Assembly: GCA_052034625.1 (NCBI GenBank)
Contig: JBPOII010000007.1
Coordinates: forward strand, 26,390 to 90,389
Length of the DNA: 64,000 bases
Source: JAVBLP01 sp052034625
GTDB lineage: Bacteria > Elusimicrobiota > Endomicrobiia > Endomicrobiales > Endomicrobiaceae
Direction of reading: 5' to 3'
Shown here: positions 8,892 to 17,701 of the stretch, piece after piece
Position numbering within the stretch: the stretch's first letter is position 1
How the letters are laid out: the number at the start of each line of letters is the position of its first letter
Program-made: the position numbers and the translations under genes
The notes under the pieces: model-generated
The model's input: only the letters and a program-made list of their open reading frames with translations
Database searches by the model: none
What the model was told of the DNA's origin: nothing

Positions 8892-9658
8892 TCTTTTTCC
8901 CCGATTTTAAAAAGTTTTAAAGCATTTGCTGTTGTGATCTTTGCAGCTTCTTCAAAAGATATACCTTTAACATTTGCTATCTCTTGAATAGTCTCAGTTA
9001 TATAAGCCGGCTCATTGCGCTTGCCTCTGTATTTTTGAGGTGCAAGATAAGGACAATCTGTTTCTACAAGGAGCTTTGTGATATCAGTTTCTTCTACTAC
9101 CTGTCTCAATTTGTCAGATTTTGGAAAAGTGACAGGTCCGTCTATGCCAAGTAAAAATCCCATTTGTGTATATATCTTTGCTTCTTCAGGAGTTCCCGAA
9201 TAACAGTGAAGAACACCTTTAGGAAAATTTCCGTATTTTTTTAATAAAGTTATCATTTCTTCATAGGCGCTGCGGCAGTGTATTATCACAGGTTTATTGT
9301 ATTTTACTGCGATATCCAGCTGTTTTATAAAAAGTTCACGCTGCATATCTCTTGGCGAAAGATCATAATGATAATCTAATCCTATTTCTCCAACTGCTAT
9401 ACACTTTTCCGTTTGAACAATATTTTCAAGTTTTTTAAGATCTTCGTCTGTGGCATGTTTGGCTTCATGGGGATGTATACCGAAAGCCACATAGATATTA
9501 TCATTCTTAGAGAATTCTAAAGATTTATCCCAAATCGGCATTTCACATGCGATCTCAAAGATTATGCTTACGCCTGCTTCAAAAGCTCTTTGAAGGGTTT
9601 CTTTGCGGTCATTATCAAATTTAGTGTCAATTAAATGAGCATGTGTATCTATGATCAT
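8888..9658 (-). CDS. tatD: TatD-family metal-dependent hydrolase/DNase
   Basis: This 256-aa TIM-barrel hydrolase has THAHL at the N-terminus (HxH metal ligands), VGEIGLDYH (Glu ligand), PVIIHCRSA, GVLHCYSG and LLVETDCPYLAP (Asp ligand). TatD enzymes are Mg2+-dependent 3'-5' exonucleases. The gene overlaps metG by 4 bp. A metG-tatD order is common in bacteria, and the Fe-S radical SAM gene follows directly. Confidence 0.94.
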   Translation of the reverse strand: MIIDTHAHLIDTKFDNDRKETLQRAFEAGVSIIFEIACEMPIWDKSLEFSKNDNIYVAFGIHPHEAKHATDEDLKKLENIVQTEKCIAVGEIGLDYHYDLSPRDMQRELFIKQLDIAVKYNKPVIIHCRSAYEEMITLLKKYGNFPKGVLHCYSGTPEEAKIYTQMGFLLGIDGPVTFPKSDKLRQVVEETDITKLLVETDCPYLAPQKYRGKRNEPAYITETIQEIANVKGISFEEAAKITTANALKLFKIGEKE

Positions 9659-11205
9659 TTCTTGTCTGCTATCCTTGGGAACAATATTTCTGCCGCTTGA
9701 AGCTGTGAACCGGCAGGGGAAAACCCATTCGCAGGTATATTTTTATCCGCAAAATACTTTTTTGCCGTTTCATTTATATTGCCTTCAGCACCGTTTATCT
9801 TCCATATCTTTTCTGAGATTTCCGGCATAAAAGGCAGTAAATAGATTACGATAAGGTTAGCTGCCTGTAAATATGAATATATGCATTTAGGCAGTTTTTC
9901 CGGCTCGGTCTTTGCCAATTTCCAAGGAGCATCATTTTCTATCTGCTGATTAACCGCTGTTATGGCATTTTGCAGAGCTTCAGCGGCTTTATGTAATTGA
10001 ATTGCATTTAAAGCCGGCACAAAACTTTCTTCAAGTATCTTTTGTGCTTTTTTTGCAAGTTCCAAATCCGGTTCTGTCTGCGGAACTTTCAGATCAAAAT
10101 ATTTCTCGGCCATCTTTATCGTTCTTGAAACGAGATTGCCCAGATTATTGGCAAGATCAACATTATATTTAAGTGTCAGTGCTGACCAGGAAATATCGCC
10201 GTCGGGACCGAAAGGTATAAGAGTTACTGCAAGATATCTTGCGGCATCAACACCGAATTTTTCAACAAGCTCTCGAGGGGAAATAACATTGCCGAGAGTT
10301 TTTGACATTTTATCTCCGTTCAGCGTAAAAAAACCGTGTGAGTATATTTTTTTAGGTGTAGGCAGGTCTATGCCCATAAGTATTGAAGGCCAAATAACAG
10401 AATGGAACCAAAGAATATCTTTAGCCATAAGATGTACATCTGCCGGCCAGAATTTATTCAGCATATCTTCATTTGAAGGATATCCGACGGCTGTTACATA
10501 ATTTATAAGTGCATCCACCCAAACATAAGCCGTCTGAGTTTCGTCAAAAGGTATAGGTATGCCCCACTCAAGAGCTGCCCTAGATATGCTTATATCTTCA
10601 AGACCAAGTTTTAATTTTCCAACGATTTCATTCCTTCTTTCTTCAGGCTGTATTTCAATATGTCCTTCTTTTTTGGGATTAGTAATTCTTTCAAGAAGTT
10701 CATCTTGGAAAGAAGAAAGCTTAAAGAAATAGTTTTCTTCTGATTGCAGGGTTGGCTTTTTCTTGTGGTCAGGACAGCAGCCGTTTTCATCAAGGTCTTT
10801 TTCTGAAAGGAACTTTTCACAGCCCACACAATATAAAGCTTCATATTTATTTTTGAATATAAGACCTTTGTCAAAGAGCTTTTGTACTATAGTCTGCACT
10901 GCGGTTTCATGGCGTTTTTCGGTGGTGCGTATGAAATCATCGTTTGTGATATTCAATAATTCCCAGGCTTCTTTAAATTTTGCACTGGTTTCATCGCAAA
11001 GTTCTCTCGGAGTCTTTCCTTTTTCTTTTGCAGCTTGGGCGATCTTTGCACCGTGTTCATCTGTTCCTGTAAGGAAAAACACTTCAAAACCGTTCAATCT
11101 TTTCCATCTTGCCATAATATCTGCAGCTATGGTCGTATAAGAATGTCCTATATGCGGGATATCGTTAACATAATATATTGGAGTTGTTATATAAAATTTT
11201 TTCAT
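9655..11205 (-). CDS. metG: Methionyl-tRNA synthetase
   Basis: This 516-aa class I synthetase charges tRNA-Met. It has the HIGH motif at 18-21 and the KMSKT loop at 299-303. A knuckle with C126, C129, C144 and H147 looks metal-binding. WFHSVIWPSILMG forms part of the methionine site. The C-terminal anticodon-binding domain is present, but the EMAP-like dimerisation domain of longer MetRS forms is missing. It overlaps ricT and tatD by 4 bp each. Confidence 0.96.
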   Translation of the reverse strand: MKKFYITTPIYYVNDIPHIGHSYTTIAADIMARWKRLNGFEVFFLTGTDEHGAKIAQAAKEKGKTPRELCDETSAKFKEAWELLNITNDDFIRTTEKRHETAVQTIVQKLFDKGLIFKNKYEALYCVGCEKFLSEKDLDENGCCPDHKKKPTLQSEENYFFKLSSFQDELLERITNPKKEGHIEIQPEERRNEIVGKLKLGLEDISISRAALEWGIPIPFDETQTAYVWVDALINYVTAVGYPSNEDMLNKFWPADVHLMAKDILWFHSVIWPSILMGIDLPTPKKIYSHGFFTLNGDKMSKTLGNVISPRELVEKFGVDAARYLAVTLIPFGPDGDISWSALTLKYNVDLANNLGNLVSRTIKMAEKYFDLKVPQTEPDLELAKKAQKILEESFVPALNAIQLHKAAEALQNAITAVNQQIENDAPWKLAKTEPEKLPKCIYSYLQAANLIVIYLLPFMPEISEKIWKINGAEGNINETAKKYFADKNIPANGFSPAGSQLQAAEILFPRIADKK

Positions 11206-12050
11206 TTTTCTTCCTTAGTTTTTTCTTTATCTTTTTTATGATTATTGTTGTGATGGTTGTTTTTGTTTTTTATCTGTTCAATAGGATAAGTTTTGAATTC
11301 TCTCTCTCCGAATTCAACAGTAACTGTTTCTTTTATGCAGTCTATCGCATCAAGAGTAGCTTTGCCATTAGGAGTTGATATTGTATCGCCGATCTTGGGA
11401 AGACCTTTTTTTATTTCTTTATAATGTTCGTTTTCATATGAGATACAGCACATAAGCCTGCCGCATAGTCCTGACAGTTTTGAAGTATTAAGTGAAAGAT
11501 CTTGCTCTTTTGCCATATCTATAGTTACCGAACTGAAATCTTTTAAGAAGCTCTGGCAGCACAAGACCTGCCCGCATGTGCCTATTCCTCCGACCATTTT
11601 AGATTCGTCCCTTACGCCTATTTGAACCATTTGTATCCTTGTTTTCAAAATATGTCCGAGATCTTTTATCAATCCTCTGAAGTCAACTCTGGTTTCAGAA
11701 GTATAGTAAACAAAAAGCTTTGAGCGGTCAAAAGTATACTGTACGCAGGTAAGTTTCATATCAAGTTCGTGGTCATAGGCTTTTTCAAGAACTATATTAA
11801 AAGCTTTTGCATTGCGTTTTTCATTTTCGGCAAGTTTTCTTTTATCTTCTTCTGTTATTTTTCTTAAAACTTTGCCGATATGTTCTTTGTTTTTTTGTAT
11901 ATTTTTTTCTCTCTCGCATACGGTTCCGGCTTCAATGCCGTGTTCCGTTTCCGCAATTACTCTGTCGCCGGGTTTAAGCTCTAAATGGCCGACTTCAACA
12001 TAAGCCTTTTCTTTAATTCTTCTTACCATTATTCCAACTACTTGTGGCAT
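11202..12050 (-). CDS. ricT: PSP1-domain protein (RicT/YaaT family)
   Basis: This 282-aa cytoplasmic protein has a PSP1 core with the cysteine-rich signatures GGIGTCGQVLCCQSFL and LSGLCGRLMCCISYE, as in RicT/YaaT. In Bacillus, RicT acts in an Fe-S-bearing complex with RicA/RicF that controls RNase Y. The C-terminal ~20 residues are a basic, His/Lys/Asn-rich tail. The start has a GGAG site upstream. A holB-PSP1 order is conserved in many bacteria. Confidence 0.9.
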   Translation of the reverse strand: MPQVVGIMVRRIKEKAYVEVGHLELKPGDRVIAETEHGIEAGTVCEREKNIQKNKEHIGKVLRKITEEDKRKLAENEKRNAKAFNIVLEKAYDHELDMKLTCVQYTFDRSKLFVYYTSETRVDFRGLIKDLGHILKTRIQMVQIGVRDESKMVGGIGTCGQVLCCQSFLKDFSSVTIDMAKEQDLSLNTSKLSGLCGRLMCCISYENEHYKEIKKGLPKIGDTISTPNGKATLDAIDCIKETVTVEFGEREFKTYPIEQIKNKNNHHNNNHKKDKEKTKEEK

Positions 12051-12075
12051 GTATTTTCTCCATTGTTTTTATCTA

Positions 12076-13032
12076 TTATATTTTCGACATTTTATTCAGA
12101 TCGTATAGATCAAAAAATAAATTATCCAGAACCGTCTGAGCATTAACATTTTTAAGGAGCAGTGCTCTAGAATTGCTAAGCATTTCAAGAGCCGGTGCGG
12201 CATTTTGCGGATACATTCGGAATTCTTTTTTAGCTTCCGCTATCATCGCATCTATATATTCCACAGCCTCATTTCTGGAAATACCTCTTGAAAGGTCAAG
12301 AATATCAGAAATATATAGTTTTTCATTTTTGATCTTATACCATAAAGAAAGACCTTCGCTTTCAGTTCCGCTGATAAGATTTGCGGCATCTTCTATTGAA
12401 CCTTCGCTCAGTGCTGCGATCTCATTTGCTTTAGCCGATGTAAGCGAATGATTAAGCATAAGATAATTTGCAATTTCCTGCAAGTCCAGAGGTTGGAAAA
12501 ATAAGGTTTGTGAGCGCGATACGATAGTCGGAGGAATCGTTTCTTTATGCCTTGCTATAAGTATGATTATTGTATTCTCAGGAGGCTCTTCAAGTGTTTT
12601 AAGCAGCGAATTTGCTGCCGCAGCATTCATTTTTTCCGCAGGTTCTACTATAAAGACTTTCCATTTTCCTTCATGTATTTTTGTTGAAACTTCCTTCTGC
12701 ATATATCTTATAGTTTCAATTTTAATTGTTTTTTGCTTATCAAGATCTTCATCTTCAAGCTCGGCTTGTTTAACAAAATCTATAAAGTGGAGGTCAGGAT
12801 GAATGTTCTTTGTTATTTTTTCACAGTTGGAACATCTGCCGCAGGCACCGATATCTGTTTGCTTAAAATCATTGGTCGTGCAGTTAAGTATCTTTGCAAG
12901 TTCAATTGCAGTATATCTCTTGCCTACGCCGTTTTGCCCCATAAATATATAAGCATGCGGTATTTTGCCGCTTTTTATCTGGCTTGAGAGTATACTTTTT
13001 ATTTTTTTCTGGCCTAATATATTTTTAAACAT
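12076..13032 (-). CDS. holB: DNA polymerase III delta' subunit
   Basis: This 318-aa AAA+ clamp-loader subunit has a modified Walker A (GQNGVGKRYT, ~33-41) and a four-cysteine zinc module (~51-71, ending CGRCSNC). It also has the sensor-like stretch ANSLLKTLEEPPENT. The arginine-finger region reads VSRSQTLFF, as in HolB/DnaX-like proteins. It overlaps tmk by 8 bp and precedes ricT by 25 bp, the common tmk-holB-PSP1 order. Confidence 0.92.
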   Translation of the reverse strand: MFKNILGQKKIKSILSSQIKSGKIPHAYIFMGQNGVGKRYTAIELAKILNCTTNDFKQTDIGACGRCSNCEKITKNIHPDLHFIDFVKQAELEDEDLDKQKTIKIETIRYMQKEVSTKIHEGKWKVFIVEPAEKMNAAAANSLLKTLEEPPENTIIILIARHKETIPPTIVSRSQTLFFQPLDLQEIANYLMLNHSLTSAKANEIAALSEGSIEDAANLISGTESEGLSLWYKIKNEKLYISDILDLSRGISRNEAVEYIDAMIAEAKKEFRMYPQNAAPALEMLSNSRALLLKNVNAQTVLDNLFFDLYDLNKMSKI

Positions 13033-13675
13033 TCTTTAATGCCTTGTCTACAGCTTTCCTTATTAAAAGCTGTGTTTGTTCTATTTCTTTTTGTGTTTTT
13101 ATTACTTTTATTCTTGCCGGATATTTTTTTGCCTGTGCCAGATAACCTTTTCTTACATTATTATGGAATTCAACTGATTCTCTTTCTATTCTGTCTCCGC
13201 TTTTTCCATAAGATTCTTTATCAAGTTCTTTCGCTTTAGTTAAACCGAGATCAGGTTTTATGTCCATATACAAAGTAATCACAGGTTCAATTCCTAAAGA
13301 AGCGGCTTTATTGAGTTTATTGATAAGTGCAAGGTTAAGATTTCTTCCATAGCCTTGATAAGCTACAGTTGCATCAGTAAATCTGTCACATATTACGATC
13401 TTTCCGATGCGAAGAGCGGGCATAACTATTTCTTCAATATGCTGCACTCTTGAAGCTTCAAATAAAAGCAGTTCTGTTAAAGGAGAAAGATTGGATTTTG
13501 GATCAAGCAGGATTTTTCGTATGGATTCTGCTAAAACTGTCCCTCCGGGTTCGCGAGTAAGCAATACTTTATAACCTTTATCTTCAAGATACTCTTTTAA
13601 GAGTAATGAATGTGTCGTTTTGCCGGAACCTTCTCCGCCTTCAATAGTAATAAAAAGAGGTTTGTTTTTTTTCAT
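13025..13675 (-). CDS. tmk: Thymidylate kinase
   Basis: This 216-aa enzyme phosphorylates dTMP to dTDP. The P-loop EGGEGSGKTT lies near the N-terminus, followed by LTREPGGT (dTMP binding) and ICDRFTDATVAYQGYGR (DR motif). The ATG at 13675 is preferred over the upstream in-frame ATG, because it directly precedes the conserved KPLFITIEGGEGSGKT. The best promoter leaves only about 4 nt of leader. It heads a seven-gene operon. Confidence 0.94.
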   Translation of the reverse strand: MKKNKPLFITIEGGEGSGKTTHSLLLKEYLEDKGYKVLLTREPGGTVLAESIRKILLDPKSNLSPLTELLLFEASRVQHIEEIVMPALRIGKIVICDRFTDATVAYQGYGRNLNLALINKLNKAASLGIEPVITLYMDIKPDLGLTKAKELDKESYGKSGDRIERESVEFHNNVRKGYLAQAKKYPARIKVIKTQKEIEQTQLLIRKAVDKALKNV

Positions 13676-13685
13676 TTTAAATATA

Positions 13686-13714
13686 ATTCTATAAAAAAAG
13701 CGACATACTGTCAA
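13686..13714 (-). promoter_or_regulatory. Sigma70-type promoter of the tmk operon, nearly leaderless
   Basis: On the minus strand a perfect TTGACA (13709-13714) is followed after 17 bp by TAGAAT (13686-13691). Initiation about 7 nt downstream falls within a few bases of the tmk ATG at 13675. Confidence 0.65.
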
Positions 13715-13975
13715 AACGCAGCTAATAATATAGTTAATAGAGAATAATTAATTAATAATTGTTGTCTGTGTCGTTTTTTTCTCGCCCTGCCTCTTTTTTG
13801 TCATCTCCCTCCCTTTGGATTCTTTTTTACTTTGTCTTTGCAGTTGTCGTTGATTCGTAATTGTTGTTATTGTCGCCTATAAAAAGTGCTAAGCCAAATA
13901 TAAAAAATGTTTTCTTTTTTTCTTTTTATATATACTTTAAATATATAAATAAAAATATAGTTTCATCTAACTTTA
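13715..13975. other. Gene-free AT-rich spacer with degenerate repeats
   Basis: No supportable gene lies between the tmk promoter and the hydrogenase promoter. The stretch holds degraded copies of the dispersed repeats: a GTCATC...GGATTC remnant at ~13800-13822 and GATTCGTAATTG near 13850. The rest is very AT-rich sequence. Confidence 0.6.
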
Positions 13976-14004
13976 TTGACAAACTTTTTTGTCAATGCTA
14001 TATA
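13976..14004 (+). promoter_or_regulatory. Hydrogenase cluster 1 promoter with overlapping inverted repeat
   Basis: TTGACA (13976-13981), a 17-bp spacer and TATATA (13999-14004) form a strong promoter. The -35 box is the left arm of a perfect 8-4-8 inverted repeat, TTGACAAACTTTTTTGTCAA (13976-13995). A repressor bound there would block RNA polymerase. Rex is an obvious candidate given the neighbouring genes, but the sequence is not the classical Rex half-site. Confidence 0.65.
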
Positions 14005-14048
14005 TATTTGATAAATCAACACAAATCAATGCTAAATATGGGGGAAAA

Positions 14049-14405
14049 ATGAGCTCTCCAAAAGAACTTTTTCAAGCAAAGAAAGAGAAGGCAAAACAAG
14101 AACTGGAAAAGGCGGGTTTTTTTAAACCTTTCAGAGTTTATGTAGGCTCAGCAACATGTGAAAATGCTGCAGGTGCTCAGTCGGTAATGGAAGTATTCAT
14201 AAAAGAACTTTCAGATATTTCCGGCAAAGTGTATTTAAGCAAAAAGGGCTGTTCCGGCAGATGTAATCTAGAACCTACTGTTGAAGTTTTAGAAGAGGGT
14301 AAAGAGCCTGTACAGTATGTGCAAGTAACAGAAGAAAAAGCTCGCCAGATAATAGAAAAACATTTGAAAAATGGCGAAATACAGCATCAGTGGGTGATAA
14401 AATGA
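14049..14405 (+). CDS. Thioredoxin-like [2Fe-2S] protein, split HydB N-terminal domain
   Basis: This 118-aa protein has the thioredoxin-like [2Fe-2S] ferredoxin fold, with cysteines in SATCENAAG and KGCSGRCNLEP. It lines up with the N-terminal ~115 residues of the second HydB (gene at 21688), including the tail EKARQIIEKHLKNGEI versus EDVEEILEKSIKHDEI. The electron-transfer domain fused in HydB2 is thus a separate gene here. ATG 14049 follows a GGGGG site. An upstream open frame extends into the promoter and is not the start. The stop overlaps the next ATG by 4 bp. Confidence 0.8.
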   Translation: MSSPKELFQAKKEKAKQELEKAGFFKPFRVYVGSATCENAAGAQSVMEVFIKELSDISGKVYLSKKGCSGRCNLEPTVEVLEEGKEPVQYVQVTEEKARQIIEKHLKNGEIQHQWVIK

Positions 14406-15943
14406 CAAAACAACATATATCTGATAATTTTAAAAAAACTTTTGGATCAATCAAGTATTTTGCCGGACAGACAAGAATAGCCTTAAGAAATGTCGGTCTT
14501 ATAGATCCCGAAAATATTTATGATTATATACATAATGCTCAAGGATATTGTGCACTTGCTACCGTGCTTACTGATATGACTCCTGTCGGTGTAATTGAAG
14601 CAATAAAGAAATCCGGTCTAAGAGGAAGAGGCGGAGCCGGTTTTCCTACAGGTTTAAAATGGGAGTTTACTGCCAGAGAGAAAAATCCGGATAAATATGT
14701 AGTCTGCAATGCTGATGAAGGAGATCCGGGTGCTTTTATGGACAGAAGTGCTATTGAAGGAGATCCCCACAGTGTTATAGAGGGTATGCTTATAGGCGGT
14801 TATGCAATAGGTGCTTCAAAAGGCATAATATATATAAGAGCGGAATATCCGCTAGCAGTAGAAAGACTTAAAAAAGCTTTTAAAGCCGCAAAAGATGAAG
14901 GACTGCTTGGAAATAATATTTTGGGTTCTGATTTCAGTTTTGATATAGAAATAAGACTTGGTGCCGGCGCTTTTGTATGCGGAGAAGAAACTGCTCTTAT
15001 AAATTCCATTGAAGGTAAAAGAGGAATGCCAAGACCAAGACCTCCTTTTCCTGCCGCAAACGGAGTTTTTGGCAAACCCACTCTTGTAAATAATGTTGAA
15101 ACATGGGCAAATATAGCTCCGATAATAATTGAAGGACCTCAATGGTTTGCAAATATCGGTATTGAGAAATCAAAAGGTACAAAAGTTTTTGCTTTGGCAG
15201 GTAAAATTAAAAATACAGGTCTTGTTGAAGTTCCAATGGGAACTACTTTAAGACAGATAGTTTATGATATAGGCGGCGGTATACCTAATGGTAAAAAATT
15301 TAAATCTGTACAGACCGGCGGACCTTCCGGCGGATGCCTTACGGAAAAATTCCTTGATACAAGTATAGATTATGAATCTTTGGCGGCTGCCGGCTCTATT
15401 ATGGGTTCCGGCGGTATGATCATTATGGACGAAGATTCATGTATGGTCAATATAGCGAAATTTTTTATAGAGTTTACCCGGAGTGAATCATGCGGAAAAT
15501 GTGTTCCCTGCCGCGAGGGTACGACAAGAATGTATGAAATACTTACAAGGATAACCGAAGGAGAAGGAGAGGAAGGAGATATCGAAAAACTTGAAAGACT
15601 TGGCAATATGATAAAAAAAGCTTCTCTTTGCGGCCTCGGGCAATCAGCGCCAAATCCTGTATTAAGCACTATTAAAAATTTTAGGGAAGAATATGAAGAA
15701 CATATCAAACTCAAAAAATGCAGGTCCAATGTCTGCGAGAAACTTGTAAATTATTATGTTACCGATAAATGCATTGGCTGCGGAGCCTGCAAAAAGGCTT
15801 GCCCGGTTCAAGCTATAGAGGGAACCCCTAAATCCAAACACAAAATTGACTTGGCAAAATGCATAAAATGCGGGAGATGTTATAAAACCTGTAAATTTGA
15901 TGCAATTAAAAAGGATTCCGGCATACAGGAGAATTTACAATGA
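14402..15943 (+). CDS. hydB: Hydrogenase subunit HydB/HndC (NuoF-like, NADH/FMN), set 1
   Basis: This 513-aa subunit binds FMN, NAD(H) and Fe-S clusters. Conserved NuoF motifs are GLRGRGGAGFPTGLKW, CNADEGDPGAFMDR, GAGAYVCGEETAL-like GAGAFVCGEETAL and SCGKCVPCREG. It ends in a 2x[4Fe-4S] ferredoxin domain (CIGCGACKKACP, CIKCGRCYKTC). Unlike set 2 it lacks the N-terminal thioredoxin-like domain, which is encoded separately just upstream. ATG 14402 is chosen for its ATGA overlap and GGGTG site over a GTG at 14390. It should shuttle electrons between NADH and the HydA ferredoxin clusters. Confidence 0.9.
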   Translation: MTKQHISDNFKKTFGSIKYFAGQTRIALRNVGLIDPENIYDYIHNAQGYCALATVLTDMTPVGVIEAIKKSGLRGRGGAGFPTGLKWEFTAREKNPDKYVVCNADEGDPGAFMDRSAIEGDPHSVIEGMLIGGYAIGASKGIIYIRAEYPLAVERLKKAFKAAKDEGLLGNNILGSDFSFDIEIRLGAGAFVCGEETALINSIEGKRGMPRPRPPFPAANGVFGKPTLVNNVETWANIAPIIIEGPQWFANIGIEKSKGTKVFALAGKIKNTGLVEVPMGTTLRQIVYDIGGGIPNGKKFKSVQTGGPSGGCLTEKFLDTSIDYESLAAAGSIMGSGGMIIMDEDSCMVNIAKFFIEFTRSESCGKCVPCREGTTRMYEILTRITEGEGEEGDIEKLERLGNMIKKASLCGLGQSAPNPVLSTIKNFREEYEEHIKLKKCRSNVCEKLVNYYVTDKCIGCGACKKACPVQAIEGTPKSKHKIDLAKCIKCGRCYKTCKFDAIKKDSGIQENLQ

Positions 15944-17700
15944 TAAAAGTATATATAAACGACAGACCTTATGATGTTGTTGAAGGTATAACCATTATGC
16001 AGGCAGCCACAATGTCAGGCTATAAGATCCCGAGTCTTTGTTATCATCCCAGGCTTTCTCTTTACGGAGGATGCAGAGTTTGTATAGTCGAAGTTGAAGG
16101 AATGAAAAACTTCGTCGCATCTTGTGCTTATCCTGTAAGTGAAGGTATGAGAATACACACAAATACGGAAGCTGTAAGACAGGCAAGAAAAGAAATAGTG
16201 GAACTTATACTTGATAATCACCCGCAAGACTGCAATATATGCAAAAGGAACGGTATATGCGAACTTCAGAATCTTGCACGTGTTATCGGAGTTGAAAGAA
16301 GAGATTTTGAAGGAAAGAGAAAACATTATAAGATCGATAATACTTCTCCGTGCATAGTCAATAATCAGGAAAAATGCGTTCTTTGCGGAAGATGTGTAAG
16401 AGTATGTGCTGAAATCCAAAATATACATGCCATAGATTTTACCGGCCGCGGAATAAATACAAAAATATCACCGGCTTTTGATATGTCTTTTAGAGAAAGT
16501 GTTTGCACTACCTGCGGGCAGTGCGTCAATGTATGCCCGACGGCAACTCTTATGGAACGCGACTATATACAAGAAACTTTTGAGATCCTTAATGATAAAA
16601 ATAAAGTAAAAGTCGCACAGATAGCACCTTCAGTCAGAGCTGCTATCGGCGAATATTTTGGAATAAAACCGGGTAAAAATTGGGAAAAAGAAACTACCGC
16701 TGCTCTCAGAAAATTGGGCTTTGATTATGTTTTTGATACGCAATTTTCTGCGGACTTGACCATTATGGAGGAAGCCAGCGAATTTTTGGAAAGACTGAAA
16801 GGTAATGGCGAACTTCCTATGATAACATCTTGTTCAAGTGCGTGGATGAAAGCAATGGAGCAATTCTTCCCTGACCTTATCCCTAATGTTTCAACTTGCC
16901 GTTCGCCTATGTCTATGATGAGTTCAATAATAAAAACATATTTTGCAGAAAAAATAGGAGTTGATCCTAAAAATATAGCCAGCATAGCGATTATGTGCTG
17001 TGTTGCAAAAAAGTATGAAGCTCAAAGACCGGAACTTATGATAGACGGTATGCAGATGACAGATTATGCTCTTACCACGAGAGAACTTGGATGGATGCTG
17101 AAATCCGCAGGTATTAATCTTCCTGAAGTTAAAGGGGAAGAGTTTGATTCTCCTCTGGGTATGTCATCCGGTGCCGGAACGATATTTGGCGCAACCGGCG
17201 GAGTTATGGAAGCTGCTTTAAGAACTGCCTATGAATTTGCTACCGGGAAGACTCTCGGAGATGTCGATATCCTTGCTGCAAGAGGGAATCAGGGCATAAA
17301 AGAAGGCAAGATAGATGTTGGCGGTACAGAAGTCCGTTTTGCTGTAGCCCATGGACTCGGGAATGCTTCCAAACTTTTAAATGAAGTCAGGAAAGATAAA
17401 AATAAATATCACTTTATTGAAGTTATGGCTTGCCCCGGCGGATGCATAGGCGGCGGCGGACAGCCTTATGCAGGTCTGGGTTCAGAGCCTTTTGATGTAA
17501 ACCTTTTGAAACTCAGAGCACAGGCTTTATATGATTCCGATAAGCATAAAATGATAAGAAAGAGCCATGAAAATCCTGACATAAAAAAACTTTATGATGA
17601 ATTCCTAGGAAAACCGCTTAGCGAAAAGTCTCATAAACTTTTACACACTCATTATAAACCGCATACTCCAAAAGGGATATTGCCAAAGGAGAGTAAATAA
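15940..17700 (+). CDS. hydA: [FeFe]-hydrogenase catalytic-type subunit HydA, set 1, with altered H-cluster motif
   Basis: This 586-aa protein has, in order, an N-terminal [2Fe-2S] domain, a His-Cys [4Fe-4S] site (HPQDCNICKRNGIC), two [4Fe-4S] motifs and an H-domain. The H-cluster motifs are TSCSSAW (296-302), MCCVAKKYE (from 352) and MACPGGCIGGGGQP (from 496). In canonical enzymes the first is TSCCPxW, whose second Cys ligates the [4Fe-4S] subcluster; here it is Ser299. The second motif has Cys in place of Pro. The small-subunit-like tail is present (KPLSEKSHKLLH). The C-terminal [2Fe-2S] domain of set 2 is absent. It may be a variant or sensory hydrogenase; activity is uncertain. Confidence 0.88.
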   Translation: MIKVYINDRPYDVVEGITIMQAATMSGYKIPSLCYHPRLSLYGGCRVCIVEVEGMKNFVASCAYPVSEGMRIHTNTEAVRQARKEIVELILDNHPQDCNICKRNGICELQNLARVIGVERRDFEGKRKHYKIDNTSPCIVNNQEKCVLCGRCVRVCAEIQNIHAIDFTGRGINTKISPAFDMSFRESVCTTCGQCVNVCPTATLMERDYIQETFEILNDKNKVKVAQIAPSVRAAIGEYFGIKPGKNWEKETTAALRKLGFDYVFDTQFSADLTIMEEASEFLERLKGNGELPMITSCSSAWMKAMEQFFPDLIPNVSTCRSPMSMMSSIIKTYFAEKIGVDPKNIASIAIMCCVAKKYEAQRPELMIDGMQMTDYALTTRELGWMLKSAGINLPEVKGEEFDSPLGMSSGAGTIFGATGGVMEAALRTAYEFATGKTLGDVDILAARGNQGIKEGKIDVGGTEVRFAVAHGLGNASKLLNEVRKDKNKYHFIEVMACPGGCIGGGGQPYAGLGSEPFDVNLLKLRAQALYDSDKHKMIRKSHENPDIKKLYDEFLGKPLSEKSHKLLHTHYKPHTPKGILPKESK

Positions 17701-17701
17701 A

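Noticed and set aside
13976..13995. Calling the palindrome a Rex operator outright
   Set aside because: The half-site TTGACAAA does not match the known Rex consensus, so only a generic operator is claimed.
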